Below, in pieces: positions 1 through 6,419 of a stretch of 13,941 nucleotides of DNA. The translations under genes and the position numbers were made by a program. The DNA is from CBDTYW01 sp965364735. GTDB lineage: Bacteria > Actinomycetota > Nitriliruptoria > Nitriliruptorales > Nitriliruptoraceae. Each line of letters opens with the position of its first letter. Within the stretch, counting starts at the first letter, position 1. The DNA lies in NCBI GenBank assembly GCA_965364735.1, contig CBDTYW010000078.1, positions 1 to 13,941 of the forward strand, in the 5' to 3' direction. The notes below the pieces were generated by a model. That model saw only the letters and a program-made list of their open reading frames with translations. It did not search any database and was not told the origin of the DNA.

Positions 1-189
1 TCGCCGACGGCCACGGCGACCGCCTCGCCGACGCCGACCCCGACGCCGACGGCCACCGCGACCGCGTCACCGACGCCGACGGCCACCGCGACCGCCTCAC
101 CGACCGTCTCGCCCACTCCGACCGCCACCTCGTCGCCGAGCCCGACCTCGAGCGCGACCTCGTCGCCGACCTCGTCGCCGACCACGTCA
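1..189 (+). repeat. Degenerate tandem repeat encoding Ser-Pro-Thr-Ala
   Basis: Short units built from tcgccgacg, gccaccgcg and accgcctc-like blocks recur in the reading frame of the surface protein and encode SPT, SPTPTP and ATATAS segments. The longer block encoding SPT(P)TATATA appears three times within the first 105 bases with only synonymous changes such as gcctcg/gcgtca. This fits slippage or unequal exchange in a stalk region. The copy number upstream of the window is unknown. Confidence 0.8.
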
Positions 190-447
190 CCGACGCCGAC
201 CGACGCCCCGTCCGCGACGGACGTCGTCGCCGAGGAACCCGCCCCGTCGTCGCCCGACGTGACCGCGTCCTCGTCCGAGGCGCCCGCTCACGCCCCGCGG
301 TCCACGACCTCGCCGTCGGACAGCGACCGGGTCGTCGCTGCGTCGGACGTGACCGACAGCGGTGGGACCGGGTTCTCGACGCTGATCGGCGTCGCGATCG
401 TCATCGCCGCGCTCGGTGCGCTGGCGATGCGCCGCCGCGCGATCTGA
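1..447 (+). CDS. C-terminal part of a Ser/Pro/Thr-rich surface protein with membrane anchor (5' truncated)
   Basis: The frame is open from the first base, so only the last 148 residues are visible. The first 60 or so are low-complexity SPTATATA/SPTPTP-type repeats, of the kind that forms an extended, often glycosylated stalk in cell-wall proteins. A less regular Ser/Pro/Asp/Glu-rich stretch follows. The protein ends with a hydrophobic segment, roughly FSTLIGVAIVIAALGALAM, and a short basic tail, RRRAI. The order polar spacer, TM helix, Arg tail is that of a C-terminal cell-surface sorting signal. A Gly-Gly-Thr-Gly precedes the helix, but no LPxTG motif is visible, so it may simply be membrane-anchored. 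The functional N-terminal domain lies outside the window and the role is unknown. The downstream neighbour purD is convergent and 50 bp away. An internal ATG at 259 is in frame, but the repeat-coding sequence clearly continues upstream, so it is not the start. Confidence 0.85.
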   Translation, partial: SPTATATASPTPTPTPTATATASPTPTATATASPTVSPTPTATSSPSPTSSATSSPTSSPTTSPTPTDAPSATDVVAEEPAPSSPDVTASSSEAPAHAPRSTTSPSDSDRVVAASDVTDSGGTGFSTLIGVAIVIAALGALAMRRRAI

Positions 448-453
448 TCCGTC

Positions 454-487
454 GGAGCGTTCCGGCGGTCTCTCGCCGATTCGCTCC
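454..487. terminator. Hairpin between convergent genes (surface protein / purD)
   Basis: GGAGCG (454-459) pairs with CGCTCC (482-487). Inside a 3x3 internal loop, CGGCG (463-467) pairs with CGCCG (474-478) around a 6-nt loop. It sits in the 50-bp gap between two genes that end facing each other and could terminate both. There is no T-tract, as is common in high-GC actinobacteria. Confidence 0.5.
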
Positions 488-497
488 ACGACCCATC

Positions 498-1778
498 TCA
501 GCCGACGGCAGCGGCGTCGCGGGCGATGTCGGAGCGACGATGGATGCCGTCGAAGTGGATGAGGTCGGCGGCTGCGTACGCGAGATCGCGGGCGGCGGTG
601 AGCGTGGCGCCCCGAGCGGTGACGGTGAGCACCCGGCCGCCGGCGGTGACGAGCGTGCCGTCGACCATCTTCGTGCCGGCGTGGAAGACCTGGACGCCGT
701 CCAGCGCGTCGGCGTCGGCCACACCAGTGATCGCGACACCGGTGGGGTAGGACTCCGGATAGCCACCGGAGGCCAGGACCACCGTGACGACCGCGTCGTC
801 GTGCCAGGCGACGTCGACGTCGGCCATCGACCCGGTCGCCGAGGCCCACAGCAGATCGCCGAGGTCGGACTTGAGCGCGGGCAGCACGACCTGGGTCTCG
901 GGGTCGCCGAAGCGGGCGTTGAACTCGAGCAGGCGCGGGCCGGCGAGGGTGAGGACGAACCCGGCGTAGAGCAGCCCGCGGAACGGGGTGCCGCGCTCGG
1001 CCATGACCTTGAGCACGGGGCGGAAGACGGAGTCGGCGAGCGGCGCCGCATGGCTGCGGTCGAAGCCGGGCAGCGGCGTGTATGCGCCCATGCCTCCGGT
1101 GTTGAGCCCTTCGTCACCGTCGTGGGCGCGCTTGAAGTCCTGGCTCGGGGTGAGCAGAACGACGTCCTCGCCGTCACAGACGCCGAAGAGGCTCATCTCC
1201 GGTCCGTGCAGGAAGTCCTCGATGACGATGGTGGCGCTGGCCGCCCCGAACGCCCCGTCGACGAGCATCTCGTCGACGACCTGCTCCGCCTCCTCGCGCG
1301 TCAGGCAGATCCGGACGCCCTTGCCGGCGGCGAGCCCGTCGGCCTTGACGACGTACGGCGAGGTGAACCCGTCCAGCGCGGCCTTGGCCTCAGAGGCATC
1401 GGTGAACGCCCCGTACGCGGCCGTCGGCGCGCCGGCTGCGTCCATGATCTCCTTGGCGAAGCGCTTCGAGCCCTCGATCTGCGCGGCGTCGGCCCCCGGC
1501 CCGAACGCGGCGATGCCGTTGGCCCGCAGCACGTCGGCGACCCCGGCGACCAGCGGCGCCTCGGGCCCGATCACGACCAGGTCGGCCTCGAGCTCAGCGG
1601 CCAGTGCCGCGACGGCGTCACCGTCGGTCGGGTCGACGTCGACGTTGCGCCCGACCTGCGCCGTCCCCGGGTTCCCCGGCGCCGAGATGACCTCGTCGAC
1701 GCTCGGCGACTCCGACAGACGCCACGCCAACGCGTGCTCACGTCCGCCCGCGCCGATGACCAGTACCCGCCGACCCAT
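498..1778 (-). CDS. purD: Phosphoribosylamine--glycine ligase (GAR synthetase)
   Basis: This cytoplasmic enzyme ligates glycine to 5-phosphoribosylamine using ATP, the second step of de novo IMP synthesis. At 426 residues it has the normal monofunctional PurD length. The N-terminal nucleotide-binding-like domain opens with VLVIGAGGREHALAW (residues 5-19), a hallmark of the family. The central ATP-grasp domain includes VVKADGLAAGKGV, the loop NTGGMGAYTP, and the metal/ATP-binding segment LEFNARFGDPETQ, which is the PurD signature. A small C-terminal domain completes the protein. The ATG at 1778 is preceded by a modest AAGG about 9 nt upstream, and the family N-terminus begins right after it. 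The gene is divergent from purE, with 163 bp between the start codons, so the two may share a control region. No truncation or missing key residue is apparent. Confidence 0.97.
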   Translation of the reverse strand: MGRRVLVIGAGGREHALAWRLSESPSVDEVISAPGNPGTAQVGRNVDVDPTDGDAVAALAAELEADLVVIGPEAPLVAGVADVLRANGIAAFGPGADAAQIEGSKRFAKEIMDAAGAPTAAYGAFTDASEAKAALDGFTSPYVVKADGLAAGKGVRICLTREEAEQVVDEMLVDGAFGAASATIVIEDFLHGPEMSLFGVCDGEDVVLLTPSQDFKRAHDGDEGLNTGGMGAYTPLPGFDRSHAAPLADSVFRPVLKVMAERGTPFRGLLYAGFVLTLAGPRLLEFNARFGDPETQVVLPALKSDLGDLLWASATGSMADVDVAWHDDAVVTVVLASGGYPESYPTGVAITGVADADALDGVQVFHAGTKMVDGTLVTAGGRVLTVTARGATLTAARDLAYAAADLIHFDGIHRRSDIARDAAAVG

Positions 1779-1814
1779 GCTGTGCTGCCTTGCTCGTTCG
1801 GTTCACGACCCCGC

Positions 1815-1901
1815 CGAGCGTAGGCAGGCCCCCGCGAACGCCCCGCACCGCCCCGCGCGCCGCACACCGCATCGCGCCCCGTGCCCGCCCTTCGGTAGCG
1901 T
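1815..1901. promoter_or_regulatory. Divergent purD/purE promoter region (tentative)
   Basis: Toward purE, TAGCGT at 1896-1901 is a plausible -10 box about 40 bp before the ATG. Toward purD, TACGCT (minus strand, 1822-1817) is a plausible -10 about 40 bp before its ATG. Neither has a good -35 hexamer at 16-18 bp, so both assignments are weak. I see no purine riboswitch aptamer in this interval. Confidence 0.35.
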
Positions 1902-1941
1902 CCGGATCACAGCCACCGCACCACCTGCAACGAGGAACGTC

Positions 1942-2460
1942 ATGACTGCGCGCGTCGGGATCATCATGGGGTCGAAGACCGATCTCCCCATCATGGAGAA
2001 GGCGGCGAAGCTGCTGATCGACACCTTCGGGGTCGTGTGCACGCTCGACGTGATGTCGGCGCACCGCAACCCCGACGACGTCGCGGAGTGGGCGTCCGGC
2101 GCGCAGGAGGCCGGCTTCAAGGTCCTGATCGCGGGTGCCGGTCGTGCGGCGGCGCTCCCGGGCGTCGTCGCGGCGCACACCGCGCTGCCCGTCATCGGTG
2201 TGCCGTGCCTGAGCGACCACCTCGGCGGTGCGGATGCGCTGTACTCGATCGTGCAGATGCCGCCCGGCGTCCCGGTCGCGACCGTCGGGATCGACAACGC
2301 CAAGAACGCGGCGATCCTGGCCGTCCAGATCCTGGCGCTCAGCGACGCCGATCTGGCGGCGAAGCTGGACGAGTTCCGCGCCGCGCAGAAGGTCGCCGGC
2401 AAGGAGCACCGCGTCTACGACGGGTCGACCGGCTCCTCCGTCGGCTTCTCCGCCGGCTGA
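1942..2460 (+). CDS. purE: PurE-type phosphoribosylaminoimidazole carboxylase / N5-CAIR mutase, variant active-site loop
   Basis: PurE proteins form CAIR in de novo purine synthesis. Class I enzymes isomerise N5-CAIR made by PurK; class II enzymes carboxylate AIR directly with CO2. The 172-residue product is full length. It has the phosphate loop IMGSKTD (8-14), the catalytic SAHRNPD (39-45), and the C-terminal half YSIVQMPPGVPVATVGID (101-118). The loop that reads AGAGGAAHLPG in E. coli PurE reads AGAGRAAALPG here (64-74), so a Gly becomes Arg68 and the His becomes Ala71. The segment after QMPPG is also about two residues shorter than in E. coli. The ATG at 1942 has a good ribosome site, GAGG at 1932-1935 with 6-nt spacing. 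The frame stays open far upstream, but that part is antisense to purD. No purK is in the window. The PurE family is certain; class and reaction are not. Confidence 0.93.
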   Translation: MTARVGIIMGSKTDLPIMEKAAKLLIDTFGVVCTLDVMSAHRNPDDVAEWASGAQEAGFKVLIAGAGRAAALPGVVAAHTALPVIGVPCLSDHLGGADALYSIVQMPPGVPVATVGIDNAKNAAILAVQILALSDADLAAKLDEFRAAQKVAGKEHRVYDGSTGSSVGFSAG

Positions 2461-2648
2461 TCACGGCTGCGCGACCGGGTCACGTCCTGACATCCGAACA
2501 GCCCGGCTCCGCGCGCCCGCGAACGTTGTGCGCACGTTGAAGGGTCGAAGCGCCCGTGCTGCACGGCCATGCGGGACCAGAGGGAGGGGCCGTTCGGACG
2601 TTTCCGTCGAGATGCCGAGACAGGACGGAGGCAGGGCGCCCGGCTCCC

Positions 2649-2684
2649 TTGTCGGATCGTTGCCCGCTGGTTAGGGTCGACGCG
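2649..2684 (+). promoter_or_regulatory. Promoter for a probable leaderless transcript of the alkyltransferase-like gene
   Basis: TTGTCG (2649-2654) and TAGGGT (2672-2677) are separated by 17 bp. The first base of the GTG at 2684 lies 7 nt past the -10 box, the usual position of transcription start, so the mRNA would begin at the start codon. This decides the start of the next gene, because no ribosome site is present there. Upstream, a GTGCGCAC palindrome (about 2528-2535) flanked by AACGT/ACGTT is a possible but unproven operator. Confidence 0.6.
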
Positions 2685-3295
2685 TGGGGTTTCTGTGTGG
2701 GAGATCCCCGAGCGAGTACTGCATGTCTACCTGTGGACGTGGTGAGCCCATTTCGCTCACCGTTGAGCAGACGCCTGTCGGTCGGATCCTGATCGCGGCG
2801 TCGCTGCACGGAGTCATGCGCGTCGACGTCCTCGGGGAGCGCGACGTCGCCCCGACGGTGCGCAACCTCTCGCACCGGCTCGAGGCGCCGCTCGACCTGG
2901 ACGGCTCGCCGATCCTCGAGCAGGCCGTCGAGGAGATCCGCGCCTACCTCACGGGCATGCGCCTGACCTTCGACGTCCCGCTGGACCTGCGTCTCGCCGG
3001 CCCGCGCCTGCGTCCCGTCCTCGCGGAGATGACCACGCTGCCGGCCGGTGCAGCAGCCACGGTCCGGCAGTTCACGTTGACCGCGTCGAGCACGCGTCGC
3101 CGCAGCCTCGTCAGGTCCGCGATCGCCGTCAACCCGCTCGAGCTCCTCGTCCCGGCGCACCGGATCATCGGACGTGGCGGGGTCCGTCGGGAGTTCGCCC
3201 CCGGGGCGGACGTGCAGCGCTACCTCCTCCAGATCGAGGCCGCGGTCGTGCGCTCGCGTGCGTTGGCGTGGGACCACTCGCACCTCGACGCCTGA
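2684..3295 (+). CDS. O6-alkylguanine-DNA alkyltransferase homologue lacking the acceptor Cys (alkyltransferase-like)
   Basis: The 203 residues follow the Ogt/MGMT plan. An N-terminal beta domain (TPVGRILIAASLHGVMRVDV, 30-49) is followed by a helix and the linker YLTGMRLTFDVPLDL (88-102). The C-terminal DNA-binding domain contains NPLELLVPAHRIIG (150-163) and ends in QRYLLQIEAA. Active enzymes have PCHR, and the Cys accepts the alkyl group. Here the motif is PAHR, with Ala158 encoded by GCG at 3155. The usual helix-turn-helix Tyr and Arg-finger pattern (SYGxxA, RAVG) is also not recognisable. It therefore cannot perform the classical transfer. Known alkyltransferase-like (ATL) proteins also lack this Cys, usually having Trp, and bind lesions to recruit nucleotide excision repair. 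Whether this one binds DNA is unknown. The GTG start is supported by a leaderless promoter; ATG at 2723 is the alternative. It sits between purE and purC. Confidence 0.85.
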   Translation: MGFLCGRSPSEYCMSTCGRGEPISLTVEQTPVGRILIAASLHGVMRVDVLGERDVAPTVRNLSHRLEAPLDLDGSPILEQAVEEIRAYLTGMRLTFDVPLDLRLAGPRLRPVLAEMTTLPAGAAATVRQFTLTASSTRRRSLVRSAIAVNPLELLVPAHRIIGRGGVRREFAPGADVQRYLLQIEAAVVRSRALAWDHSHLDA

Positions 3296-3312
3296 GCGCG
3301 CGTCCAGGACGT

Positions 3313-3348
3313 TAGGATCGGGCGCCTCCCGACCGCTGGATCCCTTCA
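3313..3348 (+). promoter_or_regulatory. Possible purC promoter (-10 only)
   Basis: TAGGAT at 3313-3318 fits an actinobacterial -10 and would give a leader of about 23 nt to the purC ATG. No convincing -35 lies 16-18 bp upstream. The purC ATG lacks a strong ribosome site (only GGA at 3338-3340), so the assignment is tentative. The box lies in the 52-bp gap after the alkyltransferase-like gene. Confidence 0.4.
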
Positions 3349-4238
3349 TGCAACTCGACGGCCTCCGACACCTGCGCTCCGGCAAGGTCCGCGATCTCTA
3401 CGAGGTCGACGCCGACCACCTGCTGCTCGTCGCCTCCGATCGTGTCTCCACGTACGACTGCGTCCACCCGACGCTGATCCCGGACAAGGGCAAGGTCCTC
3501 ACGGGGGTCTCGGACTTCTGGTTCTCCCAGATCGCCGACGTCGTCCCGAATCACCTCGTCTCGATGGATGTCGCGGACTTCGGCGACGCCGCTCAGCCGC
3601 ACGCCGAGGCGCTGCGCGGACGCACGATGCTGACCCGACGGGTCGACATCATCCCCTTCGAGTGCGTGGTGCGCGGTCACCTCGTCGGCTCGGGCTGGAA
3701 GGAGTACCAAGCGGACGGCACCGTCTGCGGGATCCGTCTGCCCGAGGGCCTCGAGGAGGCTTCGCGACTCGACGCCCCGATCTTCACTCCGGCCACCAAG
3801 GCGGAGCAGGGTGATCACGACGAGAACGTCAGCTTCGAGTTCATGGCCGGCAAGCTCGGCGACGAGCTCTCCGAGCAGCTCCGCGACCTCTCGATCACGC
3901 TCTACTCGCGTGCCCGCGACCACGCCGCCGAGCGCGGCATCATCCTCGCGGACACGAAGTTCGAGTTCGGGATGCTCGACGGTGAGGTCGTCCTCGCCGA
4001 CGAGGTCCTCACCCCGGACTCCTCGCGCTACTGGCCGGCCGACGCGTGGAAGGTCGGCACCAACCCGCCGAGCTTCGACAAGCAGTTCGTCCGTGACTAC
4101 GCGTCCTCGACCGGCTGGGACAAGAACCCGCCGGCCCCGGCGCTGCCCGACGACGTCGTGACCGCGACGCGCGCGAAGTACATCGAGGCCTACGAGCGCA
4201 TCACCGAGCTGTCCTTCGATGACTGGCTCGCCCGCTGA
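3348..4238 (+). CDS. purC: Phosphoribosylaminoimidazole-succinocarboxamide synthase (SAICAR synthetase)
   Basis: PurC joins aspartate to CAIR with ATP hydrolysis, the step after PurE in IMP synthesis, in the cytoplasm. The 296-residue product is of the longer PurC type. Family features run in order: SGKVRDLYEV near the N-terminus (11-20), the ATP-binding LLLVASDRVSTYD, then PFECVVRGHLVGSGWKEY with the invariant VVRGH(L/I)xGS. Next come IFTPATKAEQGDHDENVSFE, the catalytic-loop segment ILADTKFEFGM, and VLADEVLTPDSSRYWPAD. The ATG at 3348 begins just before the conserved core; the open frame further upstream overlaps the previous gene and is not family-like. The next gene's frame is open into the purC stop codon, suggesting a polycistronic unit. 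No defect is seen. Confidence 0.97.
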   Translation: MQLDGLRHLRSGKVRDLYEVDADHLLLVASDRVSTYDCVHPTLIPDKGKVLTGVSDFWFSQIADVVPNHLVSMDVADFGDAAQPHAEALRGRTMLTRRVDIIPFECVVRGHLVGSGWKEYQADGTVCGIRLPEGLEEASRLDAPIFTPATKAEQGDHDENVSFEFMAGKLGDELSEQLRDLSITLYSRARDHAAERGIILADTKFEFGMLDGEVVLADEVLTPDSSRYWPADAWKVGTNPPSFDKQFVRDYASSTGWDKNPPAPALPDDVVTATRAKYIEAYERITELSFDDWLAR

Positions 4239-4312
4239 GCTCCGGCAAGGACGACGCCGACCGGCTCCTTCGTGACCTCGCCAGCGAGGTCACGGGTGAG
4301 GTCGACGACGTC

Positions 4313-4774
4313 ATGCGCGCTGACGCGGAGGCCGCCGAGCACGACGCGGCCACCGCGGCGCTTCGGGAGCGGACGCTGATCGACACGATCAGCCTCGCGG
4401 CCACCTCGTCGTCGCGGCTGCGGCTGATCTTCGCGGACCAGGAGGTCCATGGAGAGGTGATCGGCGTCGGTCGTGACGTCGTGTCCGTGGCCGTCGCGGA
4501 CTCGCGGATGGATGTCCGGCTCGCCAGCGTGCGTGTCCACGAGCCGCTGCCCGGTGGAGCGCCGATGGTCGGCATCACCGCCGCGTCGTTCCTCGGACGG
4601 CTCCGTGAGCTCGAGGCCGAGGCCGCGACGGTGACGATCCATGTCCGTGACGGGCATGTCGACCGTGGCGTCCTTCGGGCCGTCGCTGCGGACCACGTCG
4701 TGATCCGTGACGCGGACCGGGTCGCCGTCATCCCGTTCGTGGCGATGACGCACGTGGTGACGCCGCACCGGTGA
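4313..4774 (+). CDS. Uncharacterised protein with helical N-terminus and two beta-rich repeat units
   Basis: I do not recognise a named family, although short proteins with an acidic helical N-terminus and beta-rich half-units are common among actinobacterial hypotheticals. From the ATG at 4313 the product is 153 residues. Residues 1-30 are an Ala/Glu-rich helix. Two similar segments follow, about 35-76 (RLRLIFADQEVHGEVIGVGRD onward) and 105-149 (ATVTIHVRDGHVDRGVLRAV onward). Each has the pattern hydrophobic strand, short Asp turn, V-x-G strand, then V-x-x-D-x-V strand, suggesting a duplicated small beta-barrel. There is no signal peptide or TM helix, so it is probably cytoplasmic. The frame is open upstream to 4223 with coding-like third positions, and the true start may be CTG at 4235 (179 residues, 4-bp overlap with the purC stop). 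The only hint of a ribosome site at 4313 is GAGG with 11-nt spacing. The gene ends 3 bp from the convergent MFS gene. Confidence 0.75.
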   Translation: MRADAEAAEHDAATAALRERTLIDTISLAATSSSRLRLIFADQEVHGEVIGVGRDVVSVAVADSRMDVRLASVRVHEPLPGGAPMVGITAASFLGRLRELEAEAATVTIHVRDGHVDRGVLRAVAADHVVIRDADRVAVIPFVAMTHVVTPHR

Positions 4775-4777
4775 CGG

Positions 4778-6004
4778 TCAGACGGACACGCGTCCCGAGC
4801 GGGGCGCGAGCAGCGCGATGAGCGCCACGCCGACGGTGACGGCCGAGATCAGCGCCGACGCAGCGACGGAGCCGTTCGCTGCGGTCCGAGCGGCCAGAGG
4901 GGCGCCGAAGAGCGAGCCGATCACGCGGCCCGAGCCGAGCGCGACGACGACGCCACCGAGCATCCTCGGCCGCTCCGCCGCGTCGACGAGGGTCGCAGCC
5001 AACGCGATCCCGGCGACCACCGCGACCTCGAAGCCGAGCAGCGCCAGCCCGAGTCCTGCCAGACCGGGCACCAAGGATGCCTGACCGGCCGAGAGCAGCA
5101 GCAGCCCGCCCGCGCAGATGCCGAGCCCGACCGCGAGCGTGCGCCGTGCCCCGAACCGGTCCGCGAACACGAACGTCAGCAGCTCCCCGCCGAGCTCCAG
5201 CACGCCCAGGGCGATCGACAGCGCCCCGATCTCGACGACCTCCAAGTTGAAGCGCGTCTCGAGCCAGCCGCCGTACGAGACCAGCGTCAGCTCGATCGCC
5301 GCGACGAACAAGAGCATCGTCGCGAACATCGACCAGGCCGCGCTGGGCAGCTTGGGCTTGCGGCGGCGGCCGGCGGCCGCCGCGACCGCGCCGTTCTCCT
5401 CGGCCACGGGTGTCCGGTCCGTGAGCCCACGTCCCGCGAACGGGACAGAGCCGAGCGTGAGCACGGCCGCCGCGAGGAACGGGGCTCGCCAGCCGAAGCG
5501 CGAGATCAGGACCCCCGCAATCGGCACTCCCAGGAGGATCCCGCCCGCGAACGGCAGCTCGAAGACCGCCAACGTCCGGGCACGGGTGCTCGACGTCGCT
5601 CGACCCGCCAGCGTCGACTGGGCTGCGACGTCGTAGATGGATCGCGCGATGCCGAGCAGGGCGAAGCCGAACAGCGCGACCGGCAGCAGCCCGGGGACCG
5701 CGACCGCGACCAGCCCACAGGTCGAGAGCACGAGGCCGAGCTGGCCCTGCCACGCAAGCGACCGGCGGTCCAGCAGCGGCCGCGCCGCGACGATGCCGAG
5801 CGTCGCGAATGATCGCGTCGACAGCAGGAGGCTGCCGGTCCCGACCCCGACCCCGAGACCGCGGCTGATCTGCGGGAGGAAGGGGTAGGCGAACCGCTCT
5901 GCGCTCGTGAGGACGAGGCGGATCAGCGTGAGCGTGACCAAGCCCTCTGGCAGCCGGCGGCGGCCGGTGGGATCCGAACCGCCGCCGACGTCGTCCTGCT
6001 TCAT
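4778..6004 (-). CDS. Major facilitator superfamily permease
   Basis: A 408-residue integral membrane protein with the MFS layout: a short polar N-terminus (MKQDDVGGGSDPTGRRRLPEG), six hydrophobic segments, a charged central loop around RTPVAEENG...GRRRKPKLP, then six more. The fifth-segment region, ELPFAGGILLGVPIAGVLISRFGWRAPF, is typical of MFS drug/efflux-type members (a G-rich helix followed by a W-R-x-P-F turn). The cytoplasmic loop FADRFGARRTLAVG resembles the repeated motif A (D-R-x-G-R-R). The substrate cannot be inferred. The start was placed at the ATG at 6004, which overlaps the stop of the upstream DsrE-like gene in an ATGA. It has no strong ribosome site of its own, so translation is probably coupled. 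A longer frame upstream to 6388 is the shadow of that gene. The two products may work together, but this is inference from position only. Confidence 0.9.
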   Translation of the reverse strand: MKQDDVGGGSDPTGRRRLPEGLVTLTLIRLVLTSAERFAYPFLPQISRGLGVGVGTGSLLLSTRSFATLGIVAARPLLDRRSLAWQGQLGLVLSTCGLVAVAVPGLLPVALFGFALLGIARSIYDVAAQSTLAGRATSSTRARTLAVFELPFAGGILLGVPIAGVLISRFGWRAPFLAAAVLTLGSVPFAGRGLTDRTPVAEENGAVAAAAGRRRKPKLPSAAWSMFATMLLFVAAIELTLVSYGGWLETRFNLEVVEIGALSIALGVLELGGELLTFVFADRFGARRTLAVGLGICAGGLLLLSAGQASLVPGLAGLGLALLGFEVAVVAGIALAATLVDAAERPRMLGGVVVALGSGRVIGSLFGAPLAARTAANGSVAASALISAVTVGVALIALLAPRSGRVSV

Positions 6005-6366
6005 CCGAGCGAGATCGCACGGCCGGTGGTCAGCGCCTCGACGATGGTGGCCGCCCCGACGATGCGCGCGCCGTCGACGAGGTCCATGTCCCCGGTGATG
6101 CCGCGCTTCGTCGTACATGCCGAGCACAGCCAGATCTCGCCGCCGGCCGCCACGAGCTGGATCTGGAGATCCGCGAGCGTCGGCATCCCCTCGGACTCGA
6201 TCTCGGCGGCGCGCTCCGGGATCCCGGTCCAGACGCCGTCGATGGTGCAGACGACGATCGCACGCTGGCCGGAGATCGCCGCTGTGGTCGCAGCGATGTA
6301 CGGGACGGTGGCCCGTTCGGGCTCGTCCGACCCGTGCGTCACGGTGAAGATCAGGGTTTCGGGCAT
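6001..6366 (-). CDS. DsrE-like small sulfur-relay family protein
   Basis: The 121-residue product fits the DsrE/DsrF-like alpha/beta fold. It has an N-terminal strand TLIFTVTHGSDEPERATVPY (4-23), then IAATTAAI, a second strand AIVVCTIDGVWTG (36-48), PTLADLQIQLVAAGGEIWLC (62-81), and RGITGDMDLVDGARIVGAAT. Many relatives have a Cys just after the G-G-x-I-W strand; here there is a CxxC, C81-S-A-C84, and a further Cys40. DsrE proteins bind or relay sulfur as persulfide on such a Cys, but many members, including those beside transporters, have no assigned role. The ATG at 6366 has GGAGG 8 nt upstream, a strong start signal. It overlaps the MFS gene by 4 bp and is divergent from livK. Family assignment is good; function is open. 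Confidence 0.87.
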   Translation of the reverse strand: MPETLIFTVTHGSDEPERATVPYIAATTAAISGQRAIVVCTIDGVWTGIPERAAEIESEGMPTLADLQIQLVAAGGEIWLCSACTTKRGITGDMDLVDGARIVGAATIVEALTTGRAISLG

Positions 6367-6419
6367 CACGGTCGCCTCCGGACGGCACATCGACGCGACG
6401 GTACGTGGGTGCGCACCTG

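Noticed and set aside
1..189. CRISPR-like or regulatory DNA repeat
   Set aside because: The units are short, degenerate, in phase with a reading frame and have no unique spacers; they encode a Ser/Pro/Thr stalk.
401..1177. Minus-strand open frame overlapping purD
   Set aside because: Different frame over purD with Arg/Ser/Pro-rich translation and no family features.
988..1941. Upstream extension of the purE frame by about 318 codons
   Set aside because: It is antisense to purD, Ser/Ala/Pro-rich, and PurE homology with a good ribosome site begins at 1942.
1779..1941. Purine riboswitch in the purD/purE gap
   Set aside because: No aptamer-like three-way junction or conserved core bases could be recognised.
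2649..2677. DNA-damage-type promoter (mycobacterial RecA-NDp/PafBC-like) before the alkyltransferase homologue
   Set aside because: TTGTCG matches, but the spacing to TAGGGT and the following bases do not fit the published consensus; it is adequately explained as an ordinary -35/-10.
6005..6388. N-terminal extension of the MFS gene
   Set aside because: This part is an out-of-frame shadow of the DsrE-like gene, Arg/His-rich and not hydrophobic.
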